From Tomitella cavernea (lineage in GTDB: Bacteria > Actinomycetota > Actinomycetes > Mycobacteriales > Mycobacteriaceae), in NCBI RefSeq assembly GCF_016599145.1, contig NZ_JAENKO010000003.1, positions 62,001-126,000 on the forward strand: 64,000 bases of DNA, given 5' to 3'. The notes under the pieces are model-generated. The model did not search any database. It saw only the letters and a list, made by a program, of their open reading frames with translations, and was not told the origin of the DNA. This document shows, one piece after another, positions 57,540 through 64,000 of this stretch. The translations under genes were made by a program, and so were the position numbers. Positions within the stretch are counted from its first letter, which is position 1; each line of letters opens with the position of its first letter.

Positions 57540-58915
57540 GCAACGCCTTCACCTGGCGAGGAGTAGGTGCGGCGCGCCTGCCGTCCGAGACTGGCCAAGC
57601 TATCGCGAAGGGCGATTAGTGCTTCATCAAATGCTTCGTCATCTAGAGCCCGTTTTGCTTTTGCCTCAGCGAACTCCATTGCACACTGCGTCACCTGCTC
57701 AGCTGCATCCGACAAACGCTCAGGCACCGCTAATTGCCGCTTCACCAGTTCAGCGTTCTGCCCCGCGAGTTTTACAGCGACATTGAAGGCATCGCGTGCC
57801 TTCATCACAGTTGAGGAGGCACCCTCAACCTCAGCAGGCGTGGCACTGTTCCCATCACGACAAGTGGCCTTTGCCCTCAGAAGCTCGTTAGCAAGCTCTT
57901 CGATATGTGCAGTACCGTCGCTCTTCGCGGGCAATGCCACACCGGGAATACCGGGAACAGAAAGCGGAGCTTTCGCCGCTGTGGCGGGCTTGAGTTCGGG
58001 GGGAAGTCGGGTTTCAAGATAGCGAGAATAAAAGTCTGATTCCGCGAGCCTTAGCGACGTCTTCGGGTAATCAAGGATAACCATGGCGAGACGTGAATGA
58101 CGAAGACGCTCGGCAGCATCTGAATCTTTCGTAGCGAGTTTCGTATAGTCGCGGTAAAGCTCGCGCAGCTTTTCCTGATGCTGCTCAAAGTCTACGAGCC
58201 GCAGCGCAGCGCCTGATTCATTGCGGCTGCGTTCGATAGCATCAAGAATCTGATTGTAGACCCACCTATCACACTGGAGGGTTTTCTGGCGAATATTGAA
58301 ATCCTTCGCGACATCCTCTTCGGTGCGTCCGCGCCCGAGCTCCTCCTCAATCGCAACAAGACGGTTGATATACGAATACTCGCGCCGCCTATCTTTCCGA
58401 AGCTGCAACGAGAGCTCTACATTATTTATGTCCTGCCGAGAAGTATCATCAGGAAGAACGCCAACCTTGATGTTCTGCACACCAAGTTCAATCAGTGCTG
58501 CCGCACGCGTATTACCATCGACAAGAACTCCATCAGGACTTATGATGCCAGGCTCTCGCTGCCCAACATCATCAAGCTCATCCATCAACGCCGTGTACTC
58601 GGGATCTACCTGGTCTGGATTAGCTGGCCGCTGACAAAGGAGGTCCCGCAAGTAGTCCTGCGCATCATGGCCCCAGGGATCTTCATCGATCGCCTTGTTC
58701 CGCTCTGGGTCAAGGGTGCGCTGAACTCGGATTCGATGCGTGTCCGGGTTGAAGTACAGGATGCTCACCGGAACACTGATCACGTGAAGATGGCGTTGTT
58801 CGCCACGCCAGTCGATCGTGACCTTCGCGCCACCATCATCTTTGGCCTGCTTGAGGCGCTTCGCAATCTCATGCTTGTTGTCTGGCCCCCGGGGAGGGAC
58901 ACCAAAGCTGGACAT
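57509..58915 (-). CDS. ParB/sulfiredoxin-fold domain protein of the restriction island
   Basis: The 468-residue protein has a ParB-like N-terminal domain (about residues 40-160) with the signature VLVDGNTRAAALIELGVQNI (131-150). A central region may be a helix-turn-helix type linker (EEDVAKDFNIRQKTLQCDRWVYNQ). The helical C-terminus is Ala/Glu/Arg-rich. The ParB fold can bind CTP and act as a DNA clamp or carry nuclease activity in other families; which applies here is unknown. ATG 58915 has AAGGAG 9 bases upstream; upstream ATGs at 58972/58969 are alternatives. It is cotranscribed with the SNF2 gene. Confidence 0.75.
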   Translation of the reverse strand: MSSFGVPPRGPDNKHEIAKRLKQAKDDGGAKVTIDWRGEQRHLHVISVPVSILYFNPDTHRIRVQRTLDPERNKAIDEDPWGHDAQDYLRDLLCQRPANPDQVDPEYTALMDELDDVGQREPGIISPDGVLVDGNTRAAALIELGVQNIKVGVLPDDTSRQDINNVELSLQLRKDRRREYSYINRLVAIEEELGRGRTEEDVAKDFNIRQKTLQCDRWVYNQILDAIERSRNESGAALRLVDFEQHQEKLRELYRDYTKLATKDSDAAERLRHSRLAMVILDYPKTSLRLAESDFYSRYLETRLPPELKPATAAKAPLSVPGIPGVALPAKSDGTAHIEELANELLRAKATCRDGNSATPAEVEGASSTVMKARDAFNVAVKLAGQNAELVKRQLAVPERLSDAAEQVTQCAMEFAEAKAKRALDDEAFDEALIALRDSLASLGRQARRTYSSPGEGVAWLLDSIRTV

Positions 58916-59041
58916 AGGACGCGCTCCTTCGGTTAGCTCAGACCGGGCTGTCGGTTGGCGTGTAGGCATCATGACACTCGCATCCGACAGCCCGCAGGGC
59001 ACCAGTAGTGTTTGAACTCTACGCAACGAGGAGGAGCGGGC

Positions 59042-59743
59042 ATGGGGCAGCCTAGGTGGGATGATCCGGAAAACTCGGCCGGAGGAATGATTCGCGCAGC
59101 GCTCTGGCTGGTGCAAGAAGTTGGTGAGGGAAACACCTTCACCAAGAACCAGCTCCGTGAGGCCTTCCCTGGCGTGTCCCAGATCGATCGCCGGGTACGC
59201 GACCTGCGAAGTTACGGCTGGGTGCTCTACTCCAGCGTGGAAGATGCTTCCCTGCTGGCTGAAGACCAGCGTCTCGCGAAGATCGGCGTCCATGTCTGGG
59301 ACGCCAAGGCTCGTCGCGCCGCAGCACCCCAATCGACCATCACGGCGAAGGAACGGCAGGCCGTACTGGCACGAGATGGGTATATGTGCACACTATGCGG
59401 TATCGCCGGGGGCGAACCGTACCCAGACGATGCGGCGCTTACGGCCGTCCTTTCCATCTCTCGGCGGTCCGCGACTCGCACCACAGGGAAGCTGAAAGAC
59501 GCATTCGTGACGGAGTGCAAGCGCTGTCGGTCCGGCCGACCCGACACGCCGCTGAGTGCAGAAGCCGCTGTTGCCGCTGCCGAGGGACTTGACCCCAGCG
59601 ATCTTCGGCGACTCGTGCGTTGGATGGAACGCGGACGGCGCGGCACTACTGAGCTGGATCGTGCCTGGGCTGCCTTCATGCGAGTGCCCGCCGACATGCG
59701 TGCCGCTGTCGCGGCGAGTCTCCGGACCCATCAGGTCTCATGA
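59042..59743 (+). CDS. HNH-like zinc protein with N-terminal winged-helix-like region
   Basis: The 233-residue product has an N-terminal segment (about 12-62, NTFTKNQLREAFPGVSQIDR then RVRDLRSYGW) that looks like a winged helix. A CxxC pair follows at 116/119 (YMCTLCGIAG) and another at 159/162 (ECKRCRSGRP), the spacing of HNH zinc frames. The usual HNH histidine between the pairs is replaced by AALTAVLSISRRS. It may therefore be a divergent nuclease or only a DNA-binding zinc protein. ATG 59042 follows GAGGAGGAG. It is divergent from the ParB-like gene across 126 bp and upstream of the NaeI-type gene. Confidence 0.7.
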   Translation: MGQPRWDDPENSAGGMIRAALWLVQEVGEGNTFTKNQLREAFPGVSQIDRRVRDLRSYGWVLYSSVEDASLLAEDQRLAKIGVHVWDAKARRAAAPQSTITAKERQAVLARDGYMCTLCGIAGGEPYPDDAALTAVLSISRRSATRTTGKLKDAFVTECKRCRSGRPDTPLSAEAAVAAAEGLDPSDLRRLVRWMERGRRGTTELDRAWAAFMRVPADMRAAVAASLRTHQVS

Positions 59744-59936
59744 GGCTCGGTCCGGCGCTCGCGGGGGACATGCATATCCTCACGTAGCGCAGCACTGCGG
59801 CATCGCGGCAGCCGCGCGACCACACGCGCTCCGCCGCCCAGTTCTACCGCGTGGCCCGGTCACACACCCCACTCATGTTCCACTATCCTATAACCCCGAC
59901 CAAGTAGCTCTGCGGTCGTGTTTTATCGTGTCACGC

Positions 59937-60872
59937 ATGTCAATCAAGGGTTATACCGCTCCGCCCGGTACTCAATGCCAGCCGGATACACGAAAGGGAT
60001 CACAAGCTCCTGCGCATCTCGTCGTTGCATCAGAAGACGACATCGAGCTTCAGTCTGTATACCGATGGCTCATGGAGCAGCCGATTGAAGACTTGCTCAG
60101 AGTAGCCGTGGACTCGGCAATCCAGTACGTTTTGGACGGAGCTCGAACCTGGAGATTCGACCTACTCGACAAACGCGTAGATTCCGACGAGAGATCATCG
60201 GTTGGAACGAAGCTTCAATATCACGTTATTGAGGAGTTGGGACTGCAAAAAGTACCCCCTCTCGATACTGAAATAGACGACGTACCAGTAGAAATAAAGG
60301 GTAGCGTCCAGGATGTCACCGCGCCTTGGATGATTCCCCGCGAGGGGCAGTGCCAAGTAACACTTCTTATCCAGGCAGACCTCAGCAACTGGAAGTTTGC
60401 AGCGTGGCTGATGCGTACGCACCGCGTGTGGCTTCGCAATGGACGTAATCAAGACGGCAAGCGCTCTCCGCGTTCCGCTCATTTTCGGGAGTATGCACTC
60501 CCAGTAGTTACATGGTCGACTCTGCCGCCGCAGCCCCTCAAACGTCTAACGCAAGACCAACTCAAAGTTGTATTCGACGATCGAGGCTTGCAAAAGCGCT
60601 CAATTGATCTCTTTCGATTCTTACCGGACACGGTTATCCCCCGATCATCATTGGCAACTGTTGGTGCTGGACTCCATGACCCAATGAGACGACTTCGGCA
60701 AACGAAAGCAATATTGCGCGATAACCACTCGTTGATTGTACTGGTAGGGAAATGGATATCAGACCGCGAGATCGCCAGCAGTCTCGGACATAAACTCGGA
60801 CCTGAAGATTGGGTGGCCATACCCGCGGAGCGCTTCGCGGAGAGCTCTATAGCATTTCCGTCGGTGGAATAG
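59937..60872 (+). CDS. NaeI-type type II restriction endonuclease
   Basis: The 311-residue protein resembles NaeI (317 residues, GCCGGC, two-site activated). The ligase-like DGxRT motif is present at 67-71 (YVLDGARTWRFD). The nuclease core has D110, E119 and K121 in VPPLDTEIDDVPVEIKGS, then WMIPREGQCQVTLLIQADL and WLMRTHRVWLRNGRNQDGKR. By eye, NaeI Asp95 corresponds to Glu119 and NaeI Glu70 to Gln94, so the metal site differs from the type enzyme. GC is low (about 43% over 60241-60300). The start is ATG 59937, with an in-frame GTG at 59928 as alternative. Confidence 0.8.
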   Translation: MSIKGYTAPPGTQCQPDTRKGSQAPAHLVVASEDDIELQSVYRWLMEQPIEDLLRVAVDSAIQYVLDGARTWRFDLLDKRVDSDERSSVGTKLQYHVIEELGLQKVPPLDTEIDDVPVEIKGSVQDVTAPWMIPREGQCQVTLLIQADLSNWKFAAWLMRTHRVWLRNGRNQDGKRSPRSAHFREYALPVVTWSTLPPQPLKRLTQDQLKVVFDDRGLQKRSIDLFRFLPDTVIPRSSLATVGAGLHDPMRRLRQTKAILRDNHSLIVLVGKWISDREIASSLGHKLGPEDWVAIPAERFAESSIAFPSVE

Positions 60873-60893
60873 TCATCCTACCCGCGTTATTCG

Positions 60894-60921
60894 CCCGAAA
60901 GTAGTGTTCAGGTGTTTCGGG
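60894..60921 (+). terminator. Weak hairpin after the NaeI-type gene
   Basis: CCCGAAA and TTTCGGG arms flank a 14-nt loop 22 bp beyond the stop at 60872. It is a weak terminator candidate and marks the right end of the low-GC island. Confidence 0.35.
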
Positions 60922-60953
60922 GATTGTCGAACAATATGCTCTACCATCGCCCC

Positions 60954-61787
60954 ATGATCGACGACGCCGCCCACGCGACCCCCGCCGACCCGACGTGGTC
61001 CGACCCGGCCCTCGCGTCCCGCTTCGTCGACGACGCCTACGCCACGGTGAAGGGTCGCGTGCGCACCCACGTGCTGCACCACCAGCTGCTCGAGCACCTG
61101 CCGCCGGCCCCGGCCGCGGTCCTCGACGTGGGCGGTGGAGCCGGCCACCAGTCGTTCCCCCTCGCCGCCGCGGGCCACAACATCACCGTGCTCGACCCGT
61201 CCGCAGCGATGCTCGACCAGGCCCGCACGCGCCTCGCAAATCTTCCCGCCGAGGCGCAGGCGCGCGCCACGCTCCTGCAGTCCGCGGGCGAGGACGCCGC
61301 CGCGGCCACCGCAGGCCGGCGCTTCGACGCGGTGCTGTGCCACGGCGTACTCGGCTACCTGGCCGACCCGTCGCCCCTCATCGCCCAGCTCTGCGCGTGC
61401 ACGAAGCCCGGCGGTATCGTCTCGATCATGACCGGCAACGCCGCCACCCAGGCCATCGCGCCTGCCCTGCGCCGCCGCTGGTCTGACGCGCTCGCCGCCT
61501 TCGACGCCCCCACCGCCGACATCCCCGGCCTGGGCGTGCGCGGCCGCGGCGACACGGTCGACGGGCTCGGCGCGCTGCTACAGGCCCACGGCGTGGAGAC
61601 GGAGCGCTGGTATGGCACGTGGACGTTCGTCGACTGGCTCGCGTTCGGTGGCACGCCGCTCGATGACGCCGACGACGCGGAGGTGGCGGCCATCGCCGCG
61701 GTGGAGCTCGAGGCGAGCCAGCGCGACCCGTACCGGCAGGTCAGCCGCGCCTTCCACCTGATCGGGCGCAAGACTGCCAGGGACTGA
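60954..61787 (+). CDS. Class I SAM-dependent methyltransferase
   Basis: The 277-residue methyltransferase has motif I AVLDVGGGAGHQSFPLAAAGH (about 46-66), the acidic ITVLDPSAAML, motif II RFDAVLCHGVLGYLADP and motif III CTKPGGIVSIMTGN. It resembles the SmtA/CmoA-like small-molecule or tRNA-modifying subgroup, but the substrate is unknown. ATG 60954 is chosen; the open frame begins at 60912 within low-GC intergenic sequence. Its composition returns to the high-GC host type, so it lies outside the restriction island. It converges with the phosphatase gene at 61824. Confidence 0.85.
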   Translation: MIDDAAHATPADPTWSDPALASRFVDDAYATVKGRVRTHVLHHQLLEHLPPAPAAVLDVGGGAGHQSFPLAAAGHNITVLDPSAAMLDQARTRLANLPAEAQARATLLQSAGEDAAAATAGRRFDAVLCHGVLGYLADPSPLIAQLCACTKPGGIVSIMTGNAATQAIAPALRRRWSDALAAFDAPTADIPGLGVRGRGDTVDGLGALLQAHGVETERWYGTWTFVDWLAFGGTPLDDADDAEVAAIAAVELEASQRDPYRQVSRAFHLIGRKTARD

Positions 61788-61823
61788 CACCAGCAGAGCG
61801 CGCAGCCTGAGAGAAGCTGCCCC

Positions 61824-62501
61824 TCACCCCATCGGGTCGTCGGCCCCGCCGCGCGACGGCCCTTCGAACGGCGGCAGCTTGTCCGCCCACTGTTCGAGCC
61901 GCCAGCCGCCGTCGGGCGTGGGCGCCAGCACCACGGCGTCCGTGTTGTCCAGGTGGTTGGTGACGGCGAAGGCCGGGTCCACGCCGCTCATCGCGGTCAC
62001 GGCCAGCCGGATGATCGCCCCGTGGCTCACCACCACCACGTCACCGACAGTGCCGGCGTCCGTCCCGCCCAGGTGCGCGGCGCGCAGCTCGTCCAGCTGC
62101 GGCAGGTACCGCCCCAGCGCGTCGTGCCCGCTCTCCCCGCCGGGGACGCGCTCGTCCAGGTCGCCCTTGTACCAGCTGCGGAACACGCCCATGAACACCT
62201 TGTGCGCGTCCTCGTCGGAGCGCCCTTCGAGGTCGCCGGCCTGCACCTCGTGCAGCCCCTCGATCACCTCCAGCCCGCGGTCGACGGCCTCGGAGACGGG
62301 TGTCGCCGTCTGCCGTGCCCTCAGCGCCACCGACGACACGAGCATGGCCGGCCGGCCGCCGCTGCCGAACCGCTCGGCCAGCGCCAGCGCCTGCTGCTCG
62401 CCGGCGGGCGTCAGCGGCGCCCCAGGCGGCAGCGTGTCGAGCTTCTTCGCGACATTGGCCACCGTCTGCCCGTGGCGCACCAGGATGAGCCGCCCGCTCA
62501 T
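61824..62501 (-). CDS. Histidine phosphatase family protein (phosphoglycerate mutase-like, Rv3837c type)
   Basis: The 225-residue enzyme has the catalytic RHG motif (LILVRHGQTVAN, His about 10), LVSSVALRARQTATP, the acidic LHEVQAGDLEGRSDE and the second His in VVVSHGAIIRLA. Members of this branch-2 group are often broad-specificity phosphatases rather than mutases. The ATG 62501 overlaps the pheA stop by 4 bp, the same arrangement as Rv3838c-Rv3837c in M. tuberculosis. It marks the return to conserved backbone after the accessory block. Confidence 0.92.
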   Translation of the reverse strand: MSGRLILVRHGQTVANVAKKLDTLPPGAPLTPAGEQQALALAERFGSGGRPAMLVSSVALRARQTATPVSEAVDRGLEVIEGLHEVQAGDLEGRSDEDAHKVFMGVFRSWYKGDLDERVPGGESGHDALGRYLPQLDELRAAHLGGTDAGTVGDVVVVSHGAIIRLAVTAMSGVDPAFAVTNHLDNTDAVVLAPTPDGGWRLEQWADKLPPFEGPSRGGADDPMG

Positions 62502-63475
62502 GTCGCCTCCCGTCCCTGCCGCATCCGCTCCAACCAGTCCACCGTCTCACGATCGGCCGGCGGCGGCGTCCCCTCGGTGTGCGAGGCCGGCCACGATCCC
62601 AGATACCGCACCTCGGCGGTGGTGCGGTGCAGCGCCTTGAGTACCTCGGCCACGGGGGTGTCGTCGATGTGTCCGGTGCAGTCCAGCTGGAAGTAGTAGT
62701 TGCCCAGCCCCGAGCGCGTCGGCCGCGACGCGATGCGGGTGAGGTCCACCCCGCGGATGGAGAACTGCATGAGCGCCTGCGCCAGCGACCCCGGCTCGTT
62801 GGGCAGGTAGAGGAACACGCCGGTCCGGTCGGCGCCGGTGCGCGGCGGCGTCGGCCCCGGCCGGCCCACCAGCACGAATCGCGTGCGCGCCCCCTCCACG
62901 TCCACGACGCCGTCAGCCAACGTCTGTAGCCCCAGCCGCTCGCCGGCCAGCGCCGTCGACACGCCCGCGTCCACCGTCCCGGCGGCGACGTCCTCGGCGG
63001 CGCCCGCATTGGATGACGCGGGGACGACGCGCGCATGCGGCATCCGCGCCGCCAGCCACTGGCGCACCTGCGCGGCCGCCACCGGATACGCGCCGATGGT
63101 CTGCACGTCCGCCACCGTCATGTCCTGGCGCGCGACGATGGTGAACGCGATGTCCAGCTCGGTCTCCGCGAAGATCTGCAACCGCGTGCCCTCGGCGAGC
63201 GGATCGAGCGTGGGCAGCACCGGCCCGTCGATGGAGCTCTCGATGGGCACGCACGCCAGGTCGGCCGCGCCCGAGCGCACCATGTCCAGCGCCGCGCGCT
63301 GGCTGTCCGCCGCCAGGCGTTCCACCGGCCCCGGCGCGCCCAGCTCGGTCAGTCGGCCCCCGTCCTCGAACCGGCTCAGCGCCGCCTCGGTGAACGTGCC
63401 CGACGGCCCGAAGTAGGCGACCCGCTCCGGCCGCGATCCGCCGATTCCACCGGGGTCAAGTCCACTGCGCTCCAC
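62498..63475 (-). CDS. pheA: Prephenate dehydratase
   Basis: PheA converts prephenate to phenylpyruvate in phenylalanine synthesis. The 325-residue protein has the catalytic domain (about residues 18-200) with VAYFGPSGTFTEAAL, VPIESSIDGPVLPTLD and the Thr-Arg-Phe motif TRFVLVGRP. The C-terminal ACT domain (about 225-300) has NEPGSLAQALMQFSIRGVDLTRIASRPTRSGLGNYYFQLDC, containing the phenylalanine-binding ESRP-like segment (here ASRP), so feedback inhibition is likely. The start is GTG 63475, or GTG 63484 two codons earlier in the same frame; no ribosome site decides. Confidence 0.94.
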   Translation of the reverse strand: MERSGLDPGGIGGSRPERVAYFGPSGTFTEAALSRFEDGGRLTELGAPGPVERLAADSQRAALDMVRSGAADLACVPIESSIDGPVLPTLDPLAEGTRLQIFAETELDIAFTIVARQDMTVADVQTIGAYPVAAAQVRQWLAARMPHARVVPASSNAGAAEDVAAGTVDAGVSTALAGERLGLQTLADGVVDVEGARTRFVLVGRPGPTPPRTGADRTGVFLYLPNEPGSLAQALMQFSIRGVDLTRIASRPTRSGLGNYYFQLDCTGHIDDTPVAEVLKALHRTTAEVRYLGSWPASHTEGTPPPADRETVDWLERMRQGREAT

Positions 63476-63592
63476 GTACAGCACACTAACGAAATCCGCG
63501 CCGTCGGGCCGCCCGCGGGCATAGGGTTGAGCCGCAGAGCAACCCCGGTGCGTCCGCACCATTGCACGCCCCACGCCCGAGAGGAGCGCCCG

Positions 63593-64000
63593 ATGCGCGC
63601 GGTACAGGTCACCCGGCTCGACGGTCCGTCCGCGGTCGAGGTGCACGACGTCCCCGAGCCGGCCGCCGGCGCCCACGTGCTCATCGACGTGCACGCCGCC
63701 GGTGTCACGTTCCCCGACGTGCTGCAGACCCGCGGCCAGTACCAGATCAAGATGCCCACGCCGTTCGTCCCCGGCGCGGAGGTGGCGGGCGTGGTGCGCT
63801 CGGCCCCGGAGGGCAGCGGCTTCTCCGAGGGCGACCGAGTGGCCGCGTTCCCCGGCTTCGGCGGGTTCGCCGAGTCGGTGGCCGCCGACCCGGCCCAGGT
63901 GTTCCCGCTGCCGGAGCACTTCTCGTTCGAGCAGGGCGCGGCGGTGCCGATGAACCTGCTCACCGTGCACTTCGCCCTCACCCGGCGCGGCCGCCTGCAG
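63593..64000 (+). CDS. Zinc-binding alcohol dehydrogenase/quinone oxidoreductase family protein, 3' end outside window
   Basis: The visible 136 residues are the N-terminal GroES-like domain of a medium-chain reductase close to NADPH:quinone oxidoreductases: VHAAGVTFPDVLQTRGQYQIKMPTPFVPGAEVAGVV, GFSEGDRVAAFPGFGGFAE, and PMNLLTVHFAL at the edge. The catalytic-zinc Cys/His of true alcohol dehydrogenases are absent in the visible part, which favours a quinone oxidoreductase. ATG 63593 follows GAGAGGAG. The nucleotide-binding half lies beyond position 64000. Confidence 0.88.
   Translation, partial: MRAVQVTRLDGPSAVEVHDVPEPAAGAHVLIDVHAAGVTFPDVLQTRGQYQIKMPTPFVPGAEVAGVVRSAPEGSGFSEGDRVAAFPGFGGFAESVAADPAQVFPLPEHFSFEQGAAVPMNLLTVHFALTRRGRLQ

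Noticed and set aside
60873-60953. Right-hand attachment site or direct repeat matching 53644-53680
   Set aside because: No copy of the left-edge sequence was found here, and no integrase or tRNA gene flanks the island.

Overview
The window comes from a high-GC actinobacterium of the mycolic-acid-bearing order Mycobacteriales. The evidence is a nearly intact mycolate and arabinogalactan cell-wall cluster: pks13, fadD32, a Rv3802c-type cutinase-like lipase, two antigen-85 mycolyltransferases (one with LGFP repeats), aftB, the DPPR synthase ubiA, its PAP2 phosphatase, glfT2 and glf. Gene order follows the Mycobacterium tuberculosis Rv3800c to Rv3838c segment. High GC and the LGFP-tailed mycolyltransferase suggest a Gordonia/Tsukamurella/Dietzia/Rhodococcus-like genus, but the genus cannot be fixed from sequence alone.

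Layout. (1) 1-18716, minus strand: cell-wall cluster. The glf-glfT2-PAP2-ubiA-aftB genes overlap end to end and look like one translationally coupled operon. (2) 18881-30440: conserved flank with a SpoIID/LytB protein, HAD phosphatase, PlsC acyltransferase, Rv3818-like metallo-beta-lactamase/Rieske protein, PaaI thioesterase, tandem universal stress protein, phytase-like lipoprotein, serS, Rv3835-like and Rv3836-like proteins. A decayed AbiEi/DUF559-type gene also lies here. (3) 30441-61820: about 31 kb of accessory DNA inserted between the homologues of Rv3836 and Rv3837c. It holds a PhoX-type phosphatase with a PHO-box-like repeat, small secreted proteins, a methyltransferase and an F420-type oxidoreductase. 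Next comes a glucuronide-utilisation locus at 35972-50569, then a small-ORF/echA/fadD36-like operon. Last is a restriction-modification island at 53759-60872 of visibly lower GC, followed by one methyltransferase. (4) 61824-64000: the conserved backbone resumes with a Rv3837c-like phosphatase, pheA and a partial quinone oxidoreductase.

Glucuronide locus. A Dpp-type ABC importer (binding protein, permease, permease-ATPase fusion, ATPase) should bring in glucuronides. Two unrelated cytoplasmic beta-glucuronidases (GH79 and GH2) would release glucuronate. UxaC, UxuB and ManD would carry it to 2-keto-3-deoxygluconate, with a gluconokinase alongside. A LacI-family regulator sits in the middle. Matching palindromes (consensus near TGGCAANCGNTTGCCA) lie in front of lacI, uxaC and the transporter operon. 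In two cases they overlap a recognisable -35 box, so a single regulon can be proposed.

Restriction island. A Vsr endonuclease and an m5C methyltransferase face a SNF2-type helicase plus ParB-like protein, an HNH-like zinc protein and a NaeI-type endonuclease. This is more than a simple type II system and is the best candidate for a multi-component defence system in the window.
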